NCBI GenBank assembly: GCA_036498265.1
Contig: DASYFT010000030.1
Location: 1-64,000 of the forward strand
Origin: Palsa-744 sp036498265
Lineage (GTDB): Bacteria > Actinomycetota > Thermoleophilia > Solirubrobacterales > Solirubrobacteraceae
Length of the DNA stretch: 64,000 nt
Reading direction: 5' to 3'
This document shows positions 1-7,708 of this stretch, piece by piece; position 1 is the stretch's first letter, and each line of letters begins with the position of its first letter. Below the pieces are notes generated by a model. It was given only the letters and a program-made list of their open reading frames with translations, ran no database searches and was not told the DNA's origin. A program made the position numbers and the translations under genes.

Positions 1-2403
1 GAAGATGGAGACGACGTCGCCGCTCGGGAAGTGCTTCGTGACCCCGCCTTCGGTGCCAGGGGCGAGCTGGTTGCGGAGGCGCACGTTCGCGAACGTGCCG
101 CGCACCATCACCTCGTGGTTGCCGCGGCGCGAGCCGTAGGAGTTGAAGTCGCGCGGCGCGACCCCCAGCTCCTGCAGGTAGCGGCCCGCCGGGCCGTCGC
201 GCTTGATCGCGCCGGCCGGCGAGATGTGGTCGGTCGTGACGCTGTCGCCGAGCAGCGCCAGCACGCGAGCGCCCTCGACGTCGGTGACTGCCTCGGGCTC
301 GGCGGGCATGTCCTGGAAGTAGGGCGGCAGGCGCACGTAGGTCGAGTCCGCGTCCCACGCGAAGCGCTCGCCGCCGGGCACCTCGAGGCTGTTCCAGCGC
401 TCGTCGCCGGCGAACACCTCGGCGTAGCTGGAACGGAACATGTCCGCGCGCACAGCATCCGCGATCGTCCGGGCGACCTCCTGCTCGGACGGCCAGATGT
501 CCCTCAGGTAGACGTCGTCGCCATGCTCGTCCTGGCCGAGCGGCTCACCGACGATGTCTGTGTCCATGGTCCCGGTGATCGCGTAGGCGACGCAGAGCGG
601 CGGGGAGGCGAGGTAGTTCATCTTGACATCGGGGTTGATGCGCCCCTCGAAGTTGCGGTTGCCGGACAGAACCGAGACCACCGCCAGGTCGGCGTCGCCG
701 ACGGCGTCGGAGATCGGTTCGGGCAGGGGGCCCGAGTTGCCGATGCAGGTGGTGCAGCCGTAACCGACGAGCCCGAAGCCGAGCTCCTCCAGCGGCTCCG
801 TGAGCCCTGCCCGGTCGAGGTACTCGGTGACCACCTTCGAGCCGGGTGCGAGCGAGGTCTTGACCCACGGCTTGGAGCGCAGCCCGCGCGCGACCGCGTT
901 GCGCGCGAGGATGCCGGCGCCGATCATCACCGACGGGTTGGACGTGTTGGTGCAGCTGGTGATCGCGGCGATCACCACATGGCCGTGATCGAGCTCGAAG
1001 GTCGCTCCGTCGAGCGTCACGGGCACCGCCGCGTGCGCACGCTCGAGCGTGGCGGCGCCGGAGCGCGGTGGCGGAAGCTGCGGCGTGCCCACGGTGAGCG
1101 GCTCGTGACCGGGCGACCCGTTGGCCGGAGGATCGGAGGCAGGATAGGACTCGGCTACCGCCTCGTCGTGTGGGTCGGCCTGCTCGTCCCCGTCGGGGAG
1201 GTGCTCGGCGAGCGCCTCCTGGAACGCCTCGCGCGCGCCGCTCAGCGTGACGCGGTCCTGCGGCCGCCGCGGGCCCGCCAGGCTCGGCTCGACGGCGGCG
1301 AGATCGAGCTGGACGGTGTCCGAGAACGTCGGCTCCTCCGAGTGCTCGTCATGCCAGAGGCCCTGTTCCCTGGCGTATGCCTCCACCAGCGCGATCTGGC
1401 TGGAGGGCCGACCGGAGAGCTCCAGGTAGGTGAGCGTCTCGGCATCGATCGGGAAGATCGCGCAGGTGGAGCCGAACTCGGGCGACATGTTGCCGATCGT
1501 GGCGCGGTCGGCGATCGGCAGGCCCGCGAGGCCCGGGCCGTAGAACTCGACGAACATGCCGACGACCCCGCGCCGGCGAAGCATCTCGGTGACGGTGAGG
1601 ACGAGGTCGGTCGCGGTGGCGCCCTCGGGGAGCTCGCCGCGCAGCTCGACTCCCAGGACCTGCGGGATGAGCATCGACATCGGCTGTCCCAGCATCGCGG
1701 CCTCGGCCTCGATGCCGCCGACACCCCAGCCCAGCACGCCGAGGCCGTTGATCATCGTCGTGTGCGAGTCGGTCCCCACGAGCGTGTCCGGGTAGGCCTG
1801 GGGTGGGTGGGTATCCGATCCTTCGTTGGGGAAGACCACGCGTGCGAGGTACTCGAGGTTGACCTGGTGGACGATCCCGGTGTCGGGCGGGACGACGGCG
1901 AAGTCGTCGAACGCGCCCTGTCCCCAGCGCAGGAAGGCATAGCGCTCGCGGTTGCGTTCGAACTCCCGCTCGGCGTTCACGCGGAAGGCGTCACGGGACC
2001 CGAAGGCGTCTACCTGGACGGAGTGGTCGATCACGAGCTCTGCAGGGACGAGCGGGTTGATCAGCGCGGGGTCGCCGCCCATCTGCGCCATGGCGTCGCG
2101 CATCGCCGCAAGGTCCACGACGGCGGGCACGCCGGTGAAGTCCTGCATCAGCACGCGTGCCGGCGTGAAGGCGATCTCGCGGCTCGGCTTGGCCTTGGCG
2201 TCCCAGCTCGCGAGCGCCTCGATGTCAGCGGCGCTGACCGAGCCGTTGCCCTCGGTCCGCAGCAGGTTCTCGAGCAGGACCTTCAGTGAGAAGGGCAGGC
2301 GCGCGACGTCGTAGGTGTCCTGCAGCGCGTCCAGGCGGAAGATCTCGAAGCGGCGATCCTCCACATCGAGCTTGTCCTTCGCGCCAAAGCTGTTCTCCGA
2401 CAA
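1..2403 (-). CDS. acnA: Aconitate hydratase (AcnA/IRP1 type), 3' end outside window
   Basis: This is the TCA-cycle enzyme that interconverts citrate and isocitrate using a 4Fe-4S cluster. About 801 codons are visible and the C-terminal swivel-domain end lies beyond base 1. Hallmarks are the N-terminal SFGAKD segment, VGTDSHTTMINGLGVLGWGV, the cluster cysteines in ITSCTNTSNP and GYGCTTCIGNSGP, SGNRNFEGRINPDVKMNYLASPPL, and GDSVTTDHISPAGAI with SRRGNHEVM near the edge. By family alignment the best start is a TTG (2401-2403) preceded by GGGAG with a 5-base spacer; the in-frame ATG codons begin too late. It closely resembles the mycobacterial AcnA layout, including the acidic linker before ITSCTN. 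The long open frame on the opposite strand is a codon-bias shadow. Confidence 0.95.
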   Translation of the reverse strand, partial: MSENSFGAKDKLDVEDRRFEIFRLDALQDTYDVARLPFSLKVLLENLLRTEGNGSVSAADIEALASWDAKAKPSREIAFTPARVLMQDFTGVPAVVDLAAMRDAMAQMGGDPALINPLVPAELVIDHSVQVDAFGSRDAFRVNAEREFERNRERYAFLRWGQGAFDDFAVVPPDTGIVHQVNLEYLARVVFPNEGSDTHPPQAYPDTLVGTDSHTTMINGLGVLGWGVGGIEAEAAMLGQPMSMLIPQVLGVELRGELPEGATATDLVLTVTEMLRRRGVVGMFVEFYGPGLAGLPIADRATIGNMSPEFGSTCAIFPIDAETLTYLELSGRPSSQIALVEAYAREQGLWHDEHSEEPTFSDTVQLDLAAVEPSLAGPRRPQDRVTLSGAREAFQEALAEHLPDGDEQADPHDEAVAESYPASDPPANGSPGHEPLTVGTPQLPPPRSGAATLERAHAAVPVTLDGATFELDHGHVVIAAITSCTNTSNPSVMIGAGILARNAVARGLRSKPWVKTSLAPGSKVVTEYLDRAGLTEPLEELGFGLVGYGCTTCIGNSGPLPEPISDAVGDADLAVVSVLSGNRNFEGRINPDVKMNYLASPPLCVAYAITGTMDTDIVGEPLGQDEHGDDVYLRDIWPSEQEVARTIADAVRADMFRSSYAEVFAGDERWNSLEVPGGERFAWDADSTYVRLPPYFQDMPAEPEAVTDVEGARVLALLGDSVTTDHISPAGAIKRDGPAGRYLQELGVAPRDFNSYGSRRGNHEVMVRGTFANVRLRNQLAPGTEGGVTKHFPSGDVVSIF

Positions 2404-2539
2404 GGCATCTCCCGGCGATTTCTCTCGACAGCGACAGGCCGCAGTCTCGCAGAGTCGCCCGTTCGACCCGGCGACCGGCCCGAGGGCTCGAGGCCGCCCG
2501 GCTGGAGAGGTCTCGCAAGCTCTGGACCTACCGCTCCGG

Positions 2540-5368
2540 TCAGCGACCGGCCAGCCGCAGGGTCTCGGATCTCTGCTCACCGGTGGCGTCGCTCGCCAGG
2601 AAGCCGGCTGTGACACCGGCGTGGTCCATGAGCCGGATCGTCTCCGGGCTGAGTGGCAACGAGAGGAGGGAGTAGGGATGCGTGATCTGCGTCTCGGTCT
2701 CCCTGTATGTGGCAAGGACGGTGCCTCGCGCCCGGAGGGTGATGGTCACGTCGCACCCGCGCGAGCAGTGGACCTCCAGCGGCAGGCTCCGGTGGCTGGT
2801 CGAAGCGCTGGGCGCACGGTGGACTTCGAACACGAATGGCCGGTTGCGAGTCGCTGTGCGGGCGAGCCGCCCGGCCGCCGGGACAGACGGCTTGAGGGTC
2901 TGCGTGGAGCCGCCTCCGACGATCGCCGTGGTTGCACGGACGGGTGACGATCCATCTTCGGCGCCGGCGTGACACTGGGTCGAGCCGGTGTCGAAGACCG
3001 ATCCGTCGGTTGTGCGGAACGCCCATTCGTAGCTGCTCGCTCGCAAGGTGAGGAAGAGGACACCGAACTTCGTGTTCTCGATCTTCTCCAGGTTCGTCTC
3101 TTCTTCCCCGATGGGCAGGAGCGACTCGCCGCCGGTGCCGGCGACGAACTCCCTGATGCCGGCGCTGGTGGGGTGTGCGGAGGGATCTTGAGGGGCGAAG
3201 CGCTCATACATGTGATCGTGGCCGTTGAGCACGACGTCGGCGTGAGCGGCGTACAGCGCCTTCCAGAACGGTGCGACGCCGGTGCTGTTCCCCACGAATC
3301 CCGAGGTGAAGCGCGGGTGATGCCAGTAGGCCAGCGTGCATTGACCGGGGTGGGCCGCCAGATCTTCTTCGAGCCATTCCACGGCTGCTGTCGAGGTCGT
3401 TCCCGCGAGGCTGTCTCCACATTTCAGGTCCGAGCAGTCCGAGTTCAGGGAGATGACGTGCCAGCTCCCGAGGTTGTATGAGTAGTTACCGCTTCCGGCC
3501 GAGGCCCCGAAGTAGGTGAAGTAGCCGCTCGGAGAGATGTGGTACTCGTGGTTACCGGGCGCGGGGTGAACGATGGAGTTGAACTGACCCCACGTGTCGT
3601 TGTAGGCGCCGGTGCCGTAGAACTCGCTCAGCGTGCCGCTTTCGTACTGGTTGTCACCCAACACAGCGACAGCGTCGGGTTTGAAGCCGGCTGTCAGGGT
3701 GGCCGTCGCGAGCTGCTTGCAGGAGTGTTCGGTGTCGCCGTTGGGGCACGCGATGTCGCCGACGGCCGCGAGCACCGGGTCGTGATGCGGGGGTGGCTGT
3801 ACGGTCCCAGTGGCTTCCGATCGCGCCGGCTTCGATGCGCCGCCGGCGTTCGAGGCGATGACTTCGGATCGGATCTTCGAGCCGACGTCGGCGGAGGAGA
3901 GGGTGTAGGAATGAGAGGTGGCTGAGGAGATCGGGCCGCAGTTGCCTACGGAGCTGTCGCAGCGCAGCCACTGGTAGCTGTAGCCGGTCGGTTCGCTCGT
4001 CCAGCCGCCGTTGGTGGTGGCGAGCGTCTGGCCCTGTTCGGCGATGCCGCTGACCGCAGGCAGGGTGGTGTTCACCGGCGCTTCCGGCAGGACCGTGGCG
4101 CTGGCTTCGCTGCTGACGGGTTCGCCCGATCCGCCGGCGTTCGTTGCTCCCACGCTCGCCTTGAGGGTATGTCCGATGTCGGCCGCCAAGGCCATGTAGG
4201 TCTTGCTCGCGGCGCCGGCGATGACAGCACACCCGCCGCCGCCCTTTTCACAGCGCAGCCACTGGTAGCTGTAGCTCGTGGGTTCGTTGGCCCAGGTGCC
4301 GGTGGTGCTCGTCAGCGCCTTCCCCTGCTGGGCGGTGCCGCTGATCGTCGGGGCGACGGTGTTCACCGGTCGTTCGGGGAGCACCGCAGCGGTCGGTTCG
4401 GAGCTCGCGCCGGCGCTCGAGCCGCCCGCGTTGCTTGCCACGACGAGCACCTCGAGCCTGCGTGTCACGTCTGCCGCCGACGGCGTGTAGCTGTGGCCGG
4501 TCGCGCCGGCGATCGTCGAGCACGGCCCCGTGCCTTCGCAGCGCTGCCACTGGTAGCTGTAGGCAGTGGGTTCGTTGGTCCAGGTGCCGGCGCTCGCGGT
4601 CAGAACGCGGCCCTGCTGCGCGGTGCCGCTGATCGCCGGCAACCCGGTATCGGCCGGCGGTGGGGGCACCGATCCGGGGAGCGGTCCCGGCGCCGGTTGT
4701 TCTTCGGCTACGACAGACACCGGGGAGACGGTTCCAGGCAGCGTCAGGGCCGGTGGAGCGGCGGGCGGGGATGGAACCGGGGCGTAGGTTGCGGAGAGCG
4801 AGATCTGCTTCGCGTCGGATCTCACGCCGCCGAAGCGGGTGGTCGGCCCGGCTGCGTACCTGTTGATGTTGTAGTCACGGCTCCCGGTGACGTTCTTGAA
4901 GCGGAACGCGGCCACATCCGAGCTGGTGCCGCTGATCACGCCGACCCAGTAGTTGCCGGCGGCGAGCGTGACCGGTGTGCGAAAGACGAGGTTGTACCAG
5001 CCGGTCGAGCTCCCGCTCGCGAAGGTCAGCTGACGCGAGACGCCGAGCAACGTGCCCGGGTGCCCGCCGGTGTCGGCGTAGACGAGCCCCCTCAATTGCT
5101 GGCGCCGGTTCGATGGTGAATTCGCCACGTTGGGCGCCAGCATGATCCTCAGCCTGGCGAGTGAGACCGCCATCGGCACGGCGTAGCGGTTCACCTGCTT
5201 GACGTTCGATGGCAGCGCCTCCCACGACGCCCCTGCCGTTGCGGCGGCCCTCGGCTTCCCGACGGTCGCCGTCGCGCGCCCCACACCGGAGGTGAACGCG
5301 AGCGCAACGAGCGCCACGGCGAACGCGACGCGCAAACCTCTCCCGGCGCCCATCAGCGGGGCCCCCAT
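2540..5368 (-). CDS. Secreted calcineurin-like metallophosphoesterase with Ig-like repeats
   Basis: The protein is 942 aa from ATG 5366-5368. A TTG 48 bases upstream is also in frame but lacks a ribosome site. Domains in order: signal peptide (about residues 1-35), a jelly-roll-like N-terminal module, a Pro-rich linker, three roughly 95-residue Ig-like repeats sharing the pattern SGTAQQG..LT...GTW.NEPT.YSYQWLRCE, then a metallophosphoesterase domain with AVGDIAC, LGDNQYESG, APGNHEY and GHDHMYER as metal ligands, and a short C-terminal beta region. It probably dephosphorylates an extracellular or cell-wall-associated substrate, similar to purple acid phosphatase-type enzymes; the substrate is unknown. 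It lies 136 bases downstream of the divergent-looking aconitase start on the same strand. Three TTGCAA palindromes lie about 100-150 bases upstream. Confidence 0.85.
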   Translation of the reverse strand: MGAPLMGAGRGLRVAFAVALVALAFTSGVGRATATVGKPRAAATAGASWEALPSNVKQVNRYAVPMAVSLARLRIMLAPNVANSPSNRRQQLRGLVYADTGGHPGTLLGVSRQLTFASGSSTGWYNLVFRTPVTLAAGNYWVGVISGTSSDVAAFRFKNVTGSRDYNINRYAAGPTTRFGGVRSDAKQISLSATYAPVPSPPAAPPALTLPGTVSPVSVVAEEQPAPGPLPGSVPPPPADTGLPAISGTAQQGRVLTASAGTWTNEPTAYSYQWQRCEGTGPCSTIAGATGHSYTPSAADVTRRLEVLVVASNAGGSSAGASSEPTAAVLPERPVNTVAPTISGTAQQGKALTSTTGTWANEPTSYSYQWLRCEKGGGGCAVIAGAASKTYMALAADIGHTLKASVGATNAGGSGEPVSSEASATVLPEAPVNTTLPAVSGIAEQGQTLATTNGGWTSEPTGYSYQWLRCDSSVGNCGPISSATSHSYTLSSADVGSKIRSEVIASNAGGASKPARSEATGTVQPPPHHDPVLAAVGDIACPNGDTEHSCKQLATATLTAGFKPDAVAVLGDNQYESGTLSEFYGTGAYNDTWGQFNSIVHPAPGNHEYHISPSGYFTYFGASAGSGNYSYNLGSWHVISLNSDCSDLKCGDSLAGTTSTAAVEWLEEDLAAHPGQCTLAYWHHPRFTSGFVGNSTGVAPFWKALYAAHADVVLNGHDHMYERFAPQDPSAHPTSAGIREFVAGTGGESLLPIGEEETNLEKIENTKFGVLFLTLRASSYEWAFRTTDGSVFDTGSTQCHAGAEDGSSPVRATTAIVGGGSTQTLKPSVPAAGRLARTATRNRPFVFEVHRAPSASTSHRSLPLEVHCSRGCDVTITLRARGTVLATYRETETQITHPYSLLSLPLSPETIRLMDHAGVTAGFLASDATGEQRSETLRLAGR

Positions 5369-5453
5369 CGTGTCCGTTCCAGCCTCCAGTAGGGGTACAT
5401 CTGCTGCCAAGATCAAAGGTAGCGACGGACTGGTGGAACGGCAAGCGGCATTC

Positions 5454-5517
5454 AGAACCGGTACGACTCTTGCAAGAGAACCGGTACGGCTCTTGCAACT
5501 GGGGCGGCCCTTGCAAG
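5454..5517. repeat. Direct repeats carrying TTGCAA palindromes upstream of the phosphoesterase
   Basis: A 22-base unit beginning AGAACCGGTACG occurs at 5454-5475 and again at 5477-5498 with one mismatch (period 23). Each copy ends in TTGCAA (5470-5475, 5493-5498), and a third TTGCAAG lies at 5511-5517. The first copy sits in a perfect 12-base palindrome CTCTTGCAAGAG (5468-5479). The arrangement looks like an operator array 85-150 bases upstream of the phosphoesterase start. No regulator is identified. Confidence 0.5.
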
Positions 5518-5589
5518 CAGCGACGAGCGCTCAGCTAACCGGCCGGCGGATCGAACGGGCGCCAGATGCCGGCAGCCACTTCTGTCGGG

Positions 5590-6516
5590 TCACGCCTCCT
5601 CGGCGGCCTCCAGCACGTCCAGGTGTGACCGGGCGCGGGCCTGGGCATCGAGTGCTTGCGATAGTCGCCGCTCGGCGCGCTCGTGGGCCAGCGCCGCCGT
5701 CCTCGCCTCCCTGGCGGCCAGGTCTCTCGCTGTTACCGCTGCCCGCGCGCGCTTCTTCGTCGCGGCCACCCGCTCGCGCGCCGCTTTGAGCTTCGCGGTG
5801 TCTCGCCTGCGCGCCGCTCCGAGCTTCGCGGCGTCTCGCCTGCGCGCCGCTTTTAGCTTCGCGGCGTCTCGCCTGCCTGCCGCCTCACCCTCGCGCCGTT
5901 CACCCCCGGCATCGGTGGGAGCAGTGGCGGGTCGCCTGTCGCTGGGCCTCGCCGTGTCCGCTTTCGGGGCCTCGACGCCGGGCGCCGAAGCGAGCTCGGC
6001 GAGGCCGGTGTAGAGATGCTCGCGTACGAGCCGCCCCTGCTCGGCCTCCGGCGCGAGATCCGGGTCGAGCGAGGCAGCCGCGAGCGTACTGCGGACGCGC
6101 TCGAGTGTCGCGGGGCTGAGGCTGCGGCCTCGGCTGTCGAGTAGCCCGCTTGCGGCCTGGACCATGTCGGCGAGGGCGGCACGGTGACGGTCGATCGCGT
6201 CGCGCAGGCGGCGCGGATCCGCGCGGCCGCGCAACGCGGCGCTCTGGGTGTCCGACAGTGCGGCGCCCGCTGCGCGAAGCTCGCGAGCCGCGCGGAGCTG
6301 CGAGCGCAGCACCTGGTTGGCGGCCCATGCGGGCACCGAAGGCTTGGGCAGCTTCGCCACACGCGAGGCATCCTCCGGGCGTCCGTCGTGTCGCAACCGT
6401 CGCGCCAGCTCGTCCCGCTCCTTGACGAACTGATCGAGCGGCAGCCCATACAGCCGGTCGGCCTCATCAGCCGGTGCGCCGGCTCTGCCGCCGTCACGGT
6501 GTGGGGGTTGAGGCAT
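5590..6516 (-). CDS. Uncharacterised Ala/Arg-rich coiled-coil protein
   Basis: A 308-aa cytoplasmic protein from ATG 6514-6516; the frame stays open further upstream, but that segment is low-complexity Arg/Ser sequence typical of a shadow. The N-terminal half (about residues 10-190) is helical, with segments such as LPLDQFVKERDELARRL and VPAWAANQVLR. The C-terminal half (about 200-308) is almost entirely charged coiled coil, including three exact-length 11-residue repeats of the type RRDAAKLKAAR. There is no signal peptide or membrane helix. I do not recognise a functional family; similar coiled-coil proteins of unknown role are common in Thermoleophilia. It is transcribed divergently from the SnoaL-like gene at 6624. 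Confidence 0.65.
   Translation of the reverse strand: MPQPPHRDGGRAGAPADEADRLYGLPLDQFVKERDELARRLRHDGRPEDASRVAKLPKPSVPAWAANQVLRSQLRAARELRAAGAALSDTQSAALRGRADPRRLRDAIDRHRAALADMVQAASGLLDSRGRSLSPATLERVRSTLAAASLDPDLAPEAEQGRLVREHLYTGLAELASAPGVEAPKADTARPSDRRPATAPTDAGGERREGEAAGRRDAAKLKAARRRDAAKLGAARRRDTAKLKAARERVAATKKRARAAVTARDLAAREARTAALAHERAERRLSQALDAQARARSHLDVLEAAEEA
5780..5878 (-). repeat. Three tandem 33-bp repeats inside the coiled-coil gene
   Basis: The copies lie at 5780-5812, 5813-5845 and 5846-5878 and differ at only a few positions. Each encodes one 11-residue unit (RRDAAKL.AAR), a hendecad, so loss or gain of a copy would keep the frame and the coiled-coil phase. Confidence 0.75.
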
Positions 6517-6623
6517 TGGCACCACGATGACAGCCGCTGTTCGCCGCGCCGGGGCCGGCCGCTCCCGGGGACGCTGCAACGCCCAGAGCCGGCACGACCT
6601 CGAACGCCCGGGATACTGCCTTC

Positions 6624-7037
6624 GTGACCTCGACGAACGTGGACTTCGTGCGGTCGATCTTCGCGGCCTGGGAGCACGGCGACTACGGGTCGGCCGATTG
6701 GGCGAGCCCCGAGATCGAGTACGTGCACGCCGACGGGCCCGATCCTGGCAGCTGGACGGGGCTGGCGGAGATGGCGAGCGCTTTCGGCGACTGGATGAGC
6801 GCCTGGCAGGACTACCGCGCAGACGCCGATCGGTATCTCGAGCTGGACGACGAGCGCGTGATCGTGTTCTATCGCCGCAGCGGACGCGGCAAGGCAAGCG
6901 GAGTGGAGCTTGGGCAGGTGCAGGCGAAGGGAGCGATCCTGTTCGACGTCCGCGACGGCAGGGTCAGGCGGCTCGTCCACTACCTCGACCGCGACCGCGC
7001 GATCGCCGACCTCGGCCTCTCACCGGAGGACTCCTAG
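6624..7037 (+). CDS. SnoaL-like / NTF2-fold protein
   Basis: A 137-aa cytoplasmic protein starting at GTG 6624. It has the usual single-domain SnoaL-like length and layout: an N-terminal helix (NVDFVRSIFAAWEHGDYG), a central EIEYVHADGP strand, the ..W.DYRADADRYLELDDERVIVFYRRSGRG block, and a terminal strand pair ending in VRRLVHYLDRDRA. Members of this fold bind small hydrophobic molecules or act as isomerases or cyclases; most genomic copies have no assigned substrate and this one gives no clue. It lies 66 bases upstream of the TetR gene, but that gene has its own promoter, so they are probably separate units. Confidence 0.8.
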   Translation: MTSTNVDFVRSIFAAWEHGDYGSADWASPEIEYVHADGPDPGSWTGLAEMASAFGDWMSAWQDYRADADRYLELDDERVIVFYRRSGRGKASGVELGQVQAKGAILFDVRDGRVRRLVHYLDRDRAIADLGLSPEDS

Positions 7038-7067
7038 CGCGGGGATCCAGGTCGGGATCAATGGCCC

Positions 7068-7096
7068 TTGACAAGCATTATTGATTGACCTATCAT
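7068..7096 (+). promoter_or_regulatory. Sigma70-type promoter for tetR, predicted leaderless transcript
   Basis: TTGACA (7068-7073) and TATCAT (7091-7096) are separated by exactly 17 bases. The expected transcription start, about 7 bases after the -10 box, falls on or next to the ATG at 7104, and no Shine-Dalgarno sequence precedes that ATG, so the mRNA is probably leaderless. Confidence 0.75.
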
Positions 7097-7098
7097 TA
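7078..7098 (+). promoter_or_regulatory. Operator-like site overlapping the tetR promoter
   Basis: The AT-rich stretch TTATTGATTGA followed by CCTATCATTA covers the spacer and the -10 box. The reverse complement of the site in front of the MFS gene begins with the same TTATTGATTGA, so both are likely bound by the TetR protein, giving autorepression here. Confidence 0.6.
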
Positions 7099-7103
7099 CG
7101 CCC

Positions 7104-7652
7104 ATGGCGACGACCTCGAGGGAGCGACAGACATCGGATGAGCGCCGCGAGCAGGTGCTCGAGGCCGCGACGCACGAGTTCGCGGTCCACGGCTACCACG
7201 CAGCGAGCACCGCGGCGATCGCCAAGCTCGCCGGCATCTCCCAGCCCTACATCTACGCCCTCTTCCCCAACAAGAGGGAGCTGTTCCTGGCCGCCCAGGC
7301 GCGGATGATGAGCCATCTGCGAGAGACGTTCCTCGACGCCACGCGCGGACTGGAGGACCCGGAGGAGCGACTGCACGCGATGGGCATGAGCTATCGCCCC
7401 CTGATCGAGGCCAACCGCGATGAGCTGCTGCTGCAGATGCAGGGCCACGCGGCGGCGGGCGATCCCGAGATCGGCCCTGCCATAGCGGCAGCGTTCAAGG
7501 GCCTCTACGAAGACGTGCTCCGCGCCAGCGGCGCCTCTCCGCAAGAGGTCTCGGAGTTCTTCGCCTGCGGCATGCTGGTCAACGTCGCGACGGCGCTGGG
7601 CCTGCCCGAGATCGTCGAGCCGGCCCTCCAGTGGGCAGCGCTCACCGGCTGA
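7104..7652 (+). CDS. TetR/AcrR family transcriptional regulator
   Basis: A 182-aa one-component repressor. The N-terminal helix-turn-helix covers about residues 10-60: RREQVLEAATHEFAVHGYHAASTAAIAKLAGISQ, then YIYALFPNKRELFLAA. The remaining alpha-helical domain, with YRPLIEANRDELLLQMQGHAAA, would bind ligand and dimerise. The ATG at 7104 sits 8 bases after a -10 box, so it is likely leaderless. The downstream MFS exporter starts 56 bases after the stop, and both genes have the same AT-rich operator-like motif in front of them. The simplest reading is a drug-responsive repressor of itself and of the exporter. The inducer is unknown. Confidence 0.92.
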   Translation: MATTSRERQTSDERREQVLEAATHEFAVHGYHAASTAAIAKLAGISQPYIYALFPNKRELFLAAQARMMSHLRETFLDATRGLEDPEERLHAMGMSYRPLIEANRDELLLQMQGHAAAGDPEIGPAIAAAFKGLYEDVLRASGASPQEVSEFFACGMLVNVATALGLPEIVEPALQWAALTG

Positions 7653-7674
7653 TCCCTTTTTTTGCCATGAGTAC

Positions 7675-7694
7675 TTATCAATCAATCAATAATA
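7675..7694. promoter_or_regulatory. Second TetR operator-like site before the MFS exporter
   Basis: TTATCAATCAATCAATAA (plus two bases) lies between the tetR stop and the exporter ribosome-binding site. Its reverse complement begins TTATTGATTGA, identical to the first 11 bases of the site at 7078. Repressor bound here could block transcription into the exporter or act together with the upstream site. Confidence 0.6.
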
Positions 7695-7708
7695 CAGGAG
7701 AAAGCGAC

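Noticed and set aside
31..2289. A 752-codon open frame on the plus strand
   Set aside because: It is exactly antisense to the unmistakable aconitase and has the Arg/Gly/Val-rich composition expected of a high-GC shadow frame.
7668..7708. An upstream ATG start for the MFS exporter
   Set aside because: It would put the operator repeat inside the coding sequence and lacks a ribosome site; ATG 7709 follows AGGAG at 8 bases.
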